NCBI GenBank assembly: GCA_965277415.1
Contig: CBDICS010000058.1
Span: 76,381-140,380 of the forward strand
From: JAHDHW01 sp965277415
GTDB lineage: Bacteria; Bacteroidota; Bacteroidia; Chitinophagales; Saprospiraceae
Direction of reading: 5' to 3'
Length of the DNA stretch: 64,000 nucleotides
Positions 18,897 through 27,623 of the stretch are shown here, in pieces (within the stretch, counting starts at the first letter, position 1; every line of letters begins with the position of its first letter). The translations under genes and the position numbers were made by a program. The notes beneath the pieces were generated by a model. That model saw only the letters and a program-made list of their open reading frames with translations. It was not told the origin of the DNA and made no database searches.

Positions 18897-20033
18897 TTAT
18901 AACATACTTAAAATCAGAATAACGATTATCGAAATAACGATAAGAATAGGCAAACTAATTTGCCAAGTTGTAAAGAAAGCTTTAAGTGCATTCAGCCTTC
19001 TGCCTCTATTTTTCTCGATCAATTGTTCAATTTGATTAAATATAATTTTTTCTTCACTTTCATATTCTCCATCTGCTTCTGCAATTAATTTAATGAGTTG
19101 TTCTTTTACAACCGCCTCCACCGCATTCTTTGAAAACACTGCATATTTACCATCCAGTTCAGGGAGCTCATTACTATCCATCAATCCGAAAACAAATTCT
19201 TGTTCTTCTTTAGTAAATGAATTTATATTTTCAATTCGATCTTCAATGACTTCCTTTTCTGCCTCTTCAATAATACCATCTGCCTTGGCTAAATAAATCA
19301 TTAATACGATTTCATTTAGTTTATCAATCTTCGCTATATATTCAGATTGAAAAAATGCCCTGCTTACTAAATTTTTAAAATTTGATTTGTAATCAATGGG
19401 TTCTTTAAAATTCGAATGATAAATTATAAATGGTTTTTTATCAAAGTCAATGATTGACAAAGCATGCGTTTTATTGGTCAAAATGTGTTTAAACTTAATA
19501 TCAAAAACAGGTATCCCTTGAAAGTAAATATGCTCTCTTAATAACATTGGATATTTATCTAATGAGATATTATTAGATTGATTTATTGTTTTAGAGAGCA
19601 ACTTACTCGTTTTGCTATGCTTGACATCTCTTTGCCCATTGACCGCAAAATATACTTCCTGTAAAGGGTCTGGTTTTAAAAAATTCGATTTAATGTGCGC
19701 AGCAACCAAATTAGATTCTGGTAATATTTGCCCATTACTAATAATATACGACCCATTTTTCTTTAAAATTTCAGAAGAAATAGTTTTAAAATCTGCTACT
19801 TCGCCCGATGCATTACATGATTTACAATCTACCTTACCATATGTTTCTCTATTATTCAAATCTCCATGGCAGTCACTACATTCTGTGTAAGTATCACCTC
19901 CGCAATTCCCACATATCACCCTTCCTGTTCCTTCACAATTTCTACATGGAATCCTTCCTGTTCCTTCGCATCCTCCTTTTTCTAAAACCCAATTCGTTGA
20001 AGATGGATTTAGTACATACTTCTCTTTTTCCAT
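18897..20033 (-). CDS. C-terminal part of split zinc-finger/TerB-like membrane protein
   Basis: This 378-codon frame is the distal part of one gene spanning 18897-21649. It opens with DnaJ-type C-x-x-C-x-G-x-G zinc fingers (C-R-N-C-E-G-T-G, C-G-N-C-G-G, C-S-D-C-H-G, C-K-S-C-N-A-S-G). A middle domain follows, then a TerB-like helical domain (M-I-Y-L-A-K-A-D-G-I-I-E-E-A-E and later L-I-A-E-A-D-G-E-Y), and finally one C-terminal transmembrane helix. The apparent ATG at 20033 lies within an A6 run in mid-gene and is probably not a real start. Removing one A there joins the frame to the upstream zinc-finger frame. Confidence 0.75.
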   Translation of the reverse strand: MEKEKYVLNPSSTNWVLEKGGCEGTGRIPCRNCEGTGRVICGNCGGDTYTECSDCHGDLNNRETYGKVDCKSCNASGEVADFKTISSEILKKNGSYIISNGQILPESNLVAAHIKSNFLKPDPLQEVYFAVNGQRDVKHSKTSKLLSKTINQSNNISLDKYPMLLREHIYFQGIPVFDIKFKHILTNKTHALSIIDFDKKPFIIYHSNFKEPIDYKSNFKNLVSRAFFQSEYIAKIDKLNEIVLMIYLAKADGIIEEAEKEVIEDRIENINSFTKEEQEFVFGLMDSNELPELDGKYAVFSKNAVEAVVKEQLIKLIAEADGEYESEEKIIFNQIEQLIEKNRGRRLNALKAFFTTWQISLPILIVISIIVILILSML

Positions 20034-20157
20034 TTTTTACAATTGCTCCTTTTCCAGAACATTTTCTACAAATCAAATCACGAGAACCATTACAACTAGT
20101 ACAAGTTTTATAGCCCGTTCTTCTACATGAGCTACCATGGAATTCTATGTTGACCAT
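19942..20157 (-). pseudogene. Middle frame of the split zinc-finger gene
   Basis: A 71-codon frame bridging the two larger pieces. From about 20131 to 20039 it encodes more C-x-x-C zinc fingers (C-T-S-C-N-G and C-R-K-C-S-G-K-G). Deleting one G of the GG at 20135-20136 joins it to the upstream frame and gives an intact finger, R-I-P-C-S-S-C-R-R-T-G. Beyond 20038 this frame is out of register and meaningless. It should not be read as a separate small protein. Confidence 0.75.
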
Positions 20158-21649
20158 TACAATTCGTACAATGCAAATACTTATTGCCTCTACATTCGCG
20201 ACAGATATATATTTCTATATCCTTTGGGTCAAAGAAAACAGGTTGAAAATTTGAAATACTTCTTTCTATTCTAGAAATGGGAAGATCATGATGCCCTTGA
20301 ATTCTCCTCTTGTTTACAGCAGCCTCATTGCTGGAAAAAGAAATTGCTTCATCAATTTTTTTCAAATTATTAAACCCATAAGTTGCATTTTTCCTTATTT
20401 CTCTAAATTTCTTTTTTGTATCTGGAAATAGATATACTTGATAATTAACAGCGTTCCTGTTTATGGCTGTTGAATTATGATTAACTAAATAATGGGGAAC
20501 CCGTTGCTCCGTATCTTTTAATACACGAATTTGGTTATAATCTACTGGATTATCATTTTTAATTAATTCAATGATTTTTTGACTTGGGATTAAATTAGCT
20601 TTTTCTAATCTTTCTTGAATAGCATTCTCCCATTGGGCAATTTTATTATTAGACGAGTTTAATTTTGCCAGTATTGATTCAACAGTTTCTGGAGTTTCTT
20701 TTCCAGTTACGTTTGAAAAGTCAATTCTTTTTTCAGGAATTAAACTTAATGAATCAATATTTTTTAGAGATTTTTTTATGCTTTCTATTAAGTTTGGTAT
20801 TTTTTTATTCTTGGGAGCAATCTTAAAATCGTTATTTGAAATCACTTCCACTAAATCCGAGTATTTGGGATTATTAGGCTCAAAGGTAAACCAGGCAAAT
20901 CCGTGATGTCCATAGAGGTGTTCAATAACCAATTTTAAAAAATCAGGATTAGGATAAATGCTATAACATGTAAATAACTCGTTTACATGTAGAAAGAAAT
21001 ATCCATAGAAATTCTTTTTATCTATATTTTTAGACTTTAAATATTGTTCATTAATATTAAATATTGCATTTTGAAGCAGATAAAAATAGTGATGTGCAAT
21101 ATCTCGTGTGATATTTTCTAAGTCATCTTTTGAATCATCTTCTTCAAACTCTTCTTTAGCTATTTCAAGCCTTTTAATTGTTTTTCTAGCACTGTCTTGT
21201 ATGACTTCAATTTTATTTTGTCCAAGATAAGTACACAGTGCATTATACAAAAAACTATGAGGAGCATCAGGACACATCACTATTAGTTCTTCACTATGTT
21301 CTAAAGCTTCACTAAAGCGTTCTAATCGAATGTACTTTAAAATCAGACTCCTTAATCTCTTGAATTCATTATACTGATCTTTGGGTACATTGGGATATTC
21401 GAGCGCCAAGCTTTTCTCAAAATTAAAGTCATAAGAAACACTTCCACAGTTTCCACATACTATTTTTTTACCTTCCCGACTAGTATTTTCATCGAATTGT
21501 TTTTGACATTTTGGGCATCTAGTTGCTTCTAATTTTTCAAAATAATCATTAAACTCAATCTTTTCAGCCTCATATTTATCTCCCGCTACTTTATCTCCTT
21601 CTACTTGAGTATTTTGATATTCTTCATTCTCTTGAAAGTTCTGTCCCAT
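20132..21649 (-). CDS. N-terminal part of split zinc-finger protein with GDK motif
   Basis: The 505-codon frame starts 3 bp after the EAD11-like gene. Residues 16-33 hold V-E-G-D-K-V-A-G-D-K-Y-E-A-E-K-I, which matches the tail of the preceding protein. A zinc ribbon follows (C-P-K-C at about 42, C-G-N-C at about 65), then helical TPR-like sequence (F-S-E-A-L-E-H-S-E-E-L) to about residue 300, a charged linker and the first DnaJ-like fingers (C-R-E-C-R-G, C-T-N-C-N-G). The stop at 20132 is a frameshift product. The reconstructed protein would have 916 residues. I recognise the modules but not a named family. Confidence 0.8.
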   Translation of the reverse strand: MGQNFQENEEYQNTQVEGDKVAGDKYEAEKIEFNDYFEKLEATRCPKCQKQFDENTSREGKKIVCGNCGSVSYDFNFEKSLALEYPNVPKDQYNEFKRLRSLILKYIRLERFSEALEHSEELIVMCPDAPHSFLYNALCTYLGQNKIEVIQDSARKTIKRLEIAKEEFEEDDSKDDLENITRDIAHHYFYLLQNAIFNINEQYLKSKNIDKKNFYGYFFLHVNELFTCYSIYPNPDFLKLVIEHLYGHHGFAWFTFEPNNPKYSDLVEVISNNDFKIAPKNKKIPNLIESIKKSLKNIDSLSLIPEKRIDFSNVTGKETPETVESILAKLNSSNNKIAQWENAIQERLEKANLIPSQKIIELIKNDNPVDYNQIRVLKDTEQRVPHYLVNHNSTAINRNAVNYQVYLFPDTKKKFREIRKNATYGFNNLKKIDEAISFSSNEAAVNKRRIQGHHDLPISRIERSISNFQPVFFDPKDIEIYICRECRGNKYLHCTNCNGQHRIPW

Positions 21650-21652
21650 TGC

Positions 21653-22012
21653 TTATTTTTTGTTTATGGTTATTTTTTTTGCTTTATACTTATCGCCACC
21701 TATCATATCTCCTTTGATATGATAAGTATTGACGGGGTTTTTAGTTTCTGTTTCTTCCTCACTTTCATATTGTTCCATATCATTAAGCATATGTAAAATG
21801 CTTTGTGCTATTCGATTTTTTAATACCTCAACCTCATTTAGAGAAGCTATGCCTTTCATTAGATCTCTGATTTTATCATTTAATCTGAAACATTGTAAGT
21901 ATAATTCTTCTCGCTTTGGATTATTGCTTTCCTCAACTAGCTTCTTAAGGTTTTCCATTGCTGAGGATAATTTACCTTCTGCAATTAGGTTTCTTATTTT
22001 TTTATATCTCAT
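21653..22012 (-). CDS. Small EAD11-like adaptor with GDK motif tail
   Basis: The 119-residue protein is all-helical up to about residue 85: I-R-N-L-I-A-E-G-K-L-S-S-A-M-E-N-L, then Q-C-F-R-L-N-D-K-I-R-D-L-M-K-G-I and N-R-I-A-Q-S-I-L-H-M-L. This matches the pattern of effector-associated domain 11 (EAD11), a small death-fold-like adaptor found in bacterial conflict systems. The tail I-K-G-D-M-I-G-G-D-K-Y-K-A-K-K-I repeats the motif at the start of the next protein, whose ATG is 3 bp away. The two are almost certainly translationally coupled and probably assemble together. The EAD11 assignment is from pattern memory. Confidence 0.75.
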   Translation of the reverse strand: MRYKKIRNLIAEGKLSSAMENLKKLVEESNNPKREELYLQCFRLNDKIRDLMKGIASLNEVEVLKNRIAQSILHMLNDMEQYESEEETETKNPVNTYHIKGDMIGGDKYKAKKITINKK

Positions 22013-22335
22013 TGAATTCCTTGTTTGTTTATCTTTTATTAGCTAATAGAAGTTAGTATAAATACTTTAGAGCATTTAAATTTTAGGGACGAATTACGAT
22101 GAAGGTTTTAACCTCTATTTATTGACTAAATTAGGTATTTGTTCTTAAGTACTTAATCGTCATTTTCAATGAAATTTCATCATCAAAAATGAGTACTTAA
22201 AACATGTTGGATATTTCTTTTTTTGTATTCCTATAGCCAAGCAGGTTGGACGGAAATAGTTTTATTTGCGATAGGATATGCAGAAGTTTCTATAGCCTGT
22301 ATGGTTAGGCAAGAACAAAAGGCTTCTTCAGAAAC
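22013..22335. other. Intergenic region upstream of the EAD11-like gene
   Basis: No gene is seen. TTAAGTACT at 22145-22153 is repeated inverted at 22192-22200, flanking an AT-rich stem, so the segment could be an operator or a hairpin. It should contain the promoter of the minus-strand cassette. Confidence 0.45.
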
Positions 22336-22887
22336 TTAAGAATTAAGCTTTTTCACGATTCGTTCAATGGTCTTCCAATTTCGGGTTGTAATTTCCTTCC
22401 CAAAGTTTTGTTCCAGAGATTCCATTGCTTTTGGTGTTTTTAATGTGGAAAGGTCTAATACACTTAAGATATCTTTACCTCTTTTATCAAGAATATGATA
22501 AGATTGATCTTTACTCTTCCAAGGTATTTCCAAATCAGAATTGATATCGTTTTTCAATAGCGATATATAAAGTCGAATATCTTTTGTCACCCTCACTTCT
22601 TCAAATGGATGGCTATAAAACAATTCTTCAATCATTTCTGATTTTCGAACAATAGTTGGAATAGGAAAACCGAAATGCTTTTCTAAATGTGTTGAAATGA
22701 TATTCTCAATTTCATCTGATTGTTTAATTTTCGAATCAAAAAGGATATTACCAGAATTCAGAATAGTTATTATGTTTTCAAAACCTAGGCTTTCTAACTC
22801 ATCTCGCAAATCAGTCATTGGTACTTTGTGATGCCCACCTACATTTATTCCTCTTAGAAAAGCGACATGTGTTTGTTTTGGTTTCAT
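22336..22887 (-). CDS. DUF1697 domain-containing protein
   Basis: The 183-residue cytoplasmic protein has the DUF1697 hallmark F-L-R-G-I-N-V-G-G near residue 10 and L-N-S-G-N-I-L-F at about 43. Length and motif order fit the family well. Its function is unknown. It precedes the EAD11-like cassette on the same strand, but a gap of over 300 bp separates them. Confidence 0.93.
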   Translation of the reverse strand: MKPKQTHVAFLRGINVGGHHKVPMTDLRDELESLGFENIITILNSGNILFDSKIKQSDEIENIISTHLEKHFGFPIPTIVRKSEMIEELFYSHPFEEVRVTKDIRLYISLLKNDINSDLEIPWKSKDQSYHILDKRGKDILSVLDLSTLKTPKAMESLEQNFGKEITTRNWKTIERIVKKLNS

Positions 22888-22970
22888 TGAATGGTTACTG
22901 TATTTTTAATTATATGAACCTATTTGGGTTTAGTAAAGTATCTGCCAGCAAAAGTCTTAAGGGAATATTT

Positions 22971-23999
22971 CTACTGCCTAATCACTTTCAGAAAATATTT
23001 ATTCATTTGAGTATCACTAATCGAAATATGATAAATGCCTGAAGGGACAGCACTTAAATCTAAGGTATTGTTTCTTTCTAAATAACCTGAGGAAACTTTA
23101 AGTCCAAGCGAATTAAATACTTCATAAAATCTGTCATCATTCAGATCTGCATTTCTAAAATCAATGCTGATTGCATTACTTGTTGGATTTGGATATCCAA
23201 GTACTTCTATATGTTTTCCATTATGGATAAAAGGTATATTTGTAGAAAGGTTACAATTAATGGGTTCAGGAATACCAGAATCACCATTTGCTCCCAAGAA
23301 AGAAACAGTACAGTTTTCATCAACCTTAAAATACCAAGTATAAAAGGCTGTACATCCAGCAGGGCAATCGCCCCAGCCAATTACAAAATCAAAATACCGT
23401 TCACCATCTAATACTTGATAATTGATCCGGCTTGCATCACCTATACCACCTATTCTTTCAGCATAAACAATATTGTTATCCATTTCTATACTATCAACTA
23501 ATGCCTCAAGGTTTAGATATTGATCCGTAGAAATGGTAAATATATCAAGAGAAGGGAAAGAAGCTTCTACATTATCAAAACCATATGTTTGCATAAGCGC
23601 ATCCAAGGACGCATTTCCTGTCAGGATATTACCATCTGACCAATCTTGATACCAAGCAGCATTTGGGTCTAATTTTATATACATTGAGTTGGAGATTCTT
23701 AAATAGTTGGCCGTTGTCCAACTGTGATGATGTATACAATATTGATCAAAGACCTCATCTCTGGCATTAGATTCTGAATTAAAAATGGCAGCTAAGCCTT
23801 CCCATATTGTATCTTGCCAAATTTGAGGGATTTCGACATTGTCCAATTCTTCGGCATCAAAGGCTTCCATTCTTATCAGCGTTAGATGTTTGACATCTTT
23901 TTCATACTCCTCCAACAAGATCGGAGGCACTTCGCAATTTTGAGCATTTACAAATTCCAGGCTTATTAAAAGTATCAAATAGACTAGGTGGTTTTTCAT
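22971..23999 (-). CDS. Secreted T9SS-sorted protein of unknown function
   Basis: The 342-residue protein starts with a signal peptide (cut near V-N-A-Q). It ends with a typical T9SS sorting domain (V-L-G-Y-P-N-P-T-S-N-A-I, final K-V-I-R-Q). The central 240 residues contain two close Cys (D-C-P-A-G-C) and several Trp/Tyr-rich segments (C-I-H-H-H-S-W-T-T). I do not recognise a domain there. It is likely exported and anchored to, or released from, the surface. Confidence 0.85.
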   Translation of the reverse strand: MKNHLVYLILLISLEFVNAQNCEVPPILLEEYEKDVKHLTLIRMEAFDAEELDNVEIPQIWQDTIWEGLAAIFNSESNARDEVFDQYCIHHHSWTTANYLRISNSMYIKLDPNAAWYQDWSDGNILTGNASLDALMQTYGFDNVEASFPSLDIFTISTDQYLNLEALVDSIEMDNNIVYAERIGGIGDASRINYQVLDGERYFDFVIGWGDCPAGCTAFYTWYFKVDENCTVSFLGANGDSGIPEPINCNLSTNIPFIHNGKHIEVLGYPNPTSNAISIDFRNADLNDDRFYEVFNSLGLKVSSGYLERNNTLDLSAVPSGIYHISISDTQMNKYFLKVIRQ

Positions 24000-24488
24000 A
24001 TTTCTTTATATTAAACAACTTCATTTTATGATTTGTAAGTCCTTATAAATTTATTAAAAAAAGAGCCATAAGTGAAATTCACTTCCATCGATTCTCAGCT
24101 TCCAGCTACTTTTGTACCTTCTGGCACAATATTTTAAGGTAAAACATAGAAAAACACCATTCTCTTGAACTAATTACCCTAAATTGTAATAAGTTATTTT
24201 AAGAATGTCCCATAAGTTTACATATAAGCACTTGACTTCTAATGCCAAGCTTATTTTCCTTTTTGTAGCCGGAGTTATAAAAATTAAAAAAGCTAAAGTC
24301 ATTAGAAATCAATGACTTGTATGTAAGTCATCTATTCATTTTTAAATGACTTCATTAAGATTAAACGCCAATATTTATTGGATTTTGTTACAAAATTTAG
24401 ATATTTGGCATAGTTTAAATATGTAATGCTATTACATTCTGTATATTAATTGGAAAATTACACTTTAGAAACACAAAATAATTAAACA
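24000..24488. other. Intergenic region upstream of LysM gene
   Basis: No gene is seen in 489 bp. A small hairpin ATGACTT-GTATGT-AAGTCAT lies around 24311-24331. The region should hold divergent promoters for the secreted protein and the LysM gene. No confident box was placed. Confidence 0.5.
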
Positions 24489-26225
24489 ATGAAAGTGTCT
24501 AAAATCTTTATTTTAATCCTTGGCACCATTATGTGTCAATCGACATTTGCAAACACAATCTATATGGAATACGATCCAGCTTGTATGGATCGGTATGAAT
24601 ACCGCTATAAAGGTGTAAATTCTGGCTTTAGCCATATCGTTTACCACCTTCGTTTGAATGACAAAGAAAAAGTCATCCTTGAAGTAGGTATTGAAAGTAA
24701 GATTGATTACGAGACAAAGCCTAATAATGTAAGACGTTGTAAGGATGTTTCTTTGAATGAAAGAATGGTCAGAGAAATCAATAATGGCGACCTTCAGGTT
24801 TTTATAGTAAAAAAATCCGGAAAAGGTTATAATGTCTCACCTGTTGGAATAAGTACTTATGCTCAAATTTCAAAAAGAGGCATTGGTTACTCTTCTGTTG
24901 ATAATATCTTTGCTTATGATTATTCACAACCTGCTAATGGCGCTAATCTCGCTAAAAAAGGGAGTGATGCAAAAGTATATTATAATGGCACACTTTCGCA
25001 TGCTTGTCCTAAAAAGTATCTTTTTACAAAGACAAAGTCGCGCGCAGGTAAGAACTATACTGAATTAACTATCATTCCAGGTATTGGTACGGTTCAGGAA
25101 AAAACTGGTTTTAACCAAACAGATGCAGAAAGTAATGTATTAGATTTGATTGCAATTAATGGTTTACCATTAACAAATTATATCAACAATTACTGTAATC
25201 AAACCGATAATGATATTGCTAGTACTTTTTATAGTACTCGAAAAGGCTCCGTAGACAGCCCTTTCCACCATACTAATATTGATAATGGTAAAGTTGCAAA
25301 TAATGGTGGCAAAACAAATCCAAATACGACGACGACTAATCAGCCCACATATACTTCAACTAGTACTTCTAATTGTCCTATTTATAAAGATTTAGATCGC
25401 AATTTATATATAGATAGATCTACAGGACTTCCAGCAAATACTGCATGTGGAGGCAATACATTCCGAAATGGATTTTTAGTTGGGGAAGCAACATCGACTA
25501 CAACGACTCCTCCGGTTACTAATTATCCTCCTATTGTAGAAACTGCAACGAATACGAATGTAGTAGATGTGAATCCTGGACCAAGTACTTATATCTACTG
25601 TAAAGAAGTTTCCACATATGGATCTCATATCGTACAACCAAATGAGACCTTATATGGTATAGCCAGACAATATGGACTTACAGTTGCTCAAATAAAAAGC
25701 ATCAATGGACTTAATAGAAATGTAATTAGTCCATGCCAGAAGTTATATACGCGTCCATATAATGAATTACCAGCAAGTGGAGGAGATATATTGGTATCGA
25801 AAGATGGTACACAATCTCTTCATACTGTACAAAAAGGTGAAACGCTTTACCAATTGGCTAAAAAATATGGTTATACCGTTGATAAATTTAAATCTATAAA
25901 TGGATTGACCTCAAATGCACTTAATGTAGGTCAAAAACTTAGAACTTCTGATTGCAACTGTCCTGCGGGAAGTGCAATTCCAGCAGCAGCTTCAGCGGTT
26001 GTTTCTGTTACCAGAGATGTACCGACTAATTATGGCGCAACTGGAGGTCGCTTGGTTGCAGATGCTTCAAGTACTCAAAAACGCCAAATTCACATCGTAA
26101 AAGAAAATGAAACGATTTATAGTATAGCAAAAGGATATGGTCTTTCAGTCGATCGAATCCGGTCACTCAATAATCTTGAAATCAATGAAGTGATCATTCC
26201 TTATCAAAGATTATATGTCAATTAG
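24489..26225 (+). CDS. Secreted protein with three LysM domains
   Basis: The 578-residue protein has a signal peptide (cut after F-A-N). An N-terminal domain of about 230 residues of unknown family is followed by a Thr/Asn-rich linker. Three LysM repeats follow, beginning S-H-I-V-Q-P-N-E-T-L-Y-G-I-A, L-H-T-V-Q-K-G-E-T-L-Y-Q-L-A and I-H-I-V-K-E-N-E-T-I-Y-S-I-A. LysM binds peptidoglycan glycan chains, so the protein probably sits at the cell wall. No catalytic domain is recognised. Confidence 0.9.
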   Translation: MKVSKIFILILGTIMCQSTFANTIYMEYDPACMDRYEYRYKGVNSGFSHIVYHLRLNDKEKVILEVGIESKIDYETKPNNVRRCKDVSLNERMVREINNGDLQVFIVKKSGKGYNVSPVGISTYAQISKRGIGYSSVDNIFAYDYSQPANGANLAKKGSDAKVYYNGTLSHACPKKYLFTKTKSRAGKNYTELTIIPGIGTVQEKTGFNQTDAESNVLDLIAINGLPLTNYINNYCNQTDNDIASTFYSTRKGSVDSPFHHTNIDNGKVANNGGKTNPNTTTTNQPTYTSTSTSNCPIYKDLDRNLYIDRSTGLPANTACGGNTFRNGFLVGEATSTTTTPPVTNYPPIVETATNTNVVDVNPGPSTYIYCKEVSTYGSHIVQPNETLYGIARQYGLTVAQIKSINGLNRNVISPCQKLYTRPYNELPASGGDILVSKDGTQSLHTVQKGETLYQLAKKYGYTVDKFKSINGLTSNALNVGQKLRTSDCNCPAGSAIPAAASAVVSVTRDVPTNYGATGGRLVADASSTQKRQIHIVKENETIYSIAKGYGLSVDRIRSLNNLEINEVIIPYQRLYVN

Positions 26226-26260
26226 AAATTAATTTCATTTTTAGAAATTTATTCAAAAAA

Positions 26261-26291
26261 GGGTCAGAACATAAGTTTTGACCCTTTTTTT
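26261..26291 (+). terminator. Rho-independent terminator of the LysM gene
   Basis: GGGTCAGAAC pairs with GTTTTGACCC around an ATAA loop and is followed by a run of seven Ts. Confidence 0.85.
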
Positions 26292-26292
26292 A

Positions 26293-26300
26293 TACCTTTG
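26293..26300 (+). promoter_or_regulatory. Candidate -7 box for the DUF21-CBS gene
   Basis: TACCTTTG fits the Bacteroidota -7 consensus TAnnTTTG and lies 22 bp before the ATG at 26323. No TTG is found at the right spacing because the terminator fills that space. Confidence 0.5.
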
Positions 26301-26322
26301 CATTTCATCATTAAAAACATAA

Positions 26323-27420
26323 ATGTTAACAGTATTAATTTGGGGTTTAGTTTCAACCATTTTCTCTTTTTTATGCTCTATTTGGGAAGCAGCTTTGCTC
26401 AGTATTACCCCGGCTTTCGCAGAGATCAAATTTCAAGAAAACACTGTTTTTGGCAATCGCCTAAAATCTTTCAAAGATAATATTGACCAACCACTTGCCG
26501 CTATTTTGACCCTCAACACTTTGGCCCATACCCTAGGAGCTATTGGTGTCGGTGCTGCTGCTACCACTGCATGGCCAAATAATGAAATAATTACTGGTTT
26601 GGTTGTACCCGGTGTAATGACTTTGGTCATTTTAATTCTTTCCGAAATTATTCCAAAAACACTAGGCGCTAATTACTGGGAAAAACTCTCCGTGTTTACC
26701 GTCACTTCATTATATTATATCATCTGGTTACTTTGGCCGCTAATTTGGGTTACTCAGTTAATAACAAAACGCCTAAAAAAAGATAAAGACAAAAGCATAT
26801 TGAGTAGAGCGGACTTTGTTGCTATGGCTAATTTGGGTGAAAAAGCCGGTGCATTAAAACAAGGAGAAAGTAGGATCATTCAAAATCTACTGCGTTTCAA
26901 TACCATAATGGCTAAGGATATTATGACCCCACGAACAGTAGTAAAAGTAGCCAATCAGGAAATGAAAATTGCTGACTTTTATGCTGAGAACAAGCAATTA
27001 AGGTTTTCTAGAGTTCCAATCTATAAAGATTCAAAAGATCATATCTCCGGATTCATTTTAAAAGACGAATTATTATCAGGAATCATCAATGAAAGAGGTA
27101 ATGAGCCTTTGAAAGATATCGAAAGAACAATACTAATTGTTAGTGATGTACTTCCCATCCCAGATCTATTTAACAAATTGATGGAAAGCAGAGAACATAT
27201 AGCTTTAGTCGTTGATGAATTTGGTGGAATGGCAGGAATTGTCACTATGGAAGATGTTATTGAAACTTTATTGGGAATGGAGATTATGGACGAATATGAC
27301 AATGTAGATGATATGCAATTACTCGCTCGAAAGAATTGGGAACGTCGCGCCAAAGAACTTGGAATCATTGATAAAGACACGTCATTGGATTCTACTCCAA
27401 AAGATACCCCAAAACTATAG
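26323..27420 (+). CDS. DUF21/CBS-domain (CNNM/HlyC-CorC type) membrane protein
   Basis: The 365-residue protein has an N-terminal DUF21 transmembrane domain (residues 1-150, with E-I-I-P-K-T-L-G at about 109). A CBS pair follows at about 200-330 (D-I-M-T-P-R-T-V and H-I-A-L-V-V-D-E-F-G-G-M-A-G-I-V-T). It stops soon after the second CBS, so the CorC/HlyC C-terminal domain found in many relatives is missing; this short form is common. Members are implicated in Mg2+ or other cation transport, with the CBS pair sensing nucleotides. Confidence 0.92.
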   Translation: MLTVLIWGLVSTIFSFLCSIWEAALLSITPAFAEIKFQENTVFGNRLKSFKDNIDQPLAAILTLNTLAHTLGAIGVGAAATTAWPNNEIITGLVVPGVMTLVILILSEIIPKTLGANYWEKLSVFTVTSLYYIIWLLWPLIWVTQLITKRLKKDKDKSILSRADFVAMANLGEKAGALKQGESRIIQNLLRFNTIMAKDIMTPRTVVKVANQEMKIADFYAENKQLRFSRVPIYKDSKDHISGFILKDELLSGIINERGNEPLKDIERTILIVSDVLPIPDLFNKLMESREHIALVVDEFGGMAGIVTMEDVIETLLGMEIMDEYDNVDDMQLLARKNWERRAKELGIIDKDTSLDSTPKDTPKL

Positions 27421-27488
27421 AGATTATATTTGTGAACTATAATCTTTATTTTTCAAGTTAGGGAAACATCTGCCTTTCATTTTATCGT

Positions 27489-27592
27489 TCTTTGACAAAT
27501 CCCGTGGACAAGCCATAAATAAAGTCAAAAACGACCAAAGGAAGCCTTGAGTTTGTTTATGGCTTTGTCTCAGACACGAGATTTGTCAAAGA
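27489..27592. repeat. Long imperfect hairpin element
   Basis: TCTTTGACAAATC (27489-27501) is perfectly inverted at 27580-27592. Inside it, GACAAGCCATAAATAAA is inverted with one gap and one change. The whole 104-nt element can fold into a single long stem between the DUF21-CBS and GH31 genes. It may act as a terminator or be a MITE-like insertion. Confidence 0.75.
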
Positions 27593-27623
27593 GCCCATTT
27601 TATAAAACCCGAACAATTCCATC

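Noticed and set aside
20033..20136. Programmed ribosomal frameshifting in the zinc-finger gene
   Set aside because: Two shifts in the same direction within about 100 bp, no slippery heptamer plus pseudoknot at the first (CC) site, and the same type of shift is found in three unrelated genes.
19942..20157. Separate small zinc-finger protein
   Set aside because: It makes sense only up to the A6 run and joins neatly to both neighbours after one-base corrections; it has no ribosome-binding site or sensible start of its own.
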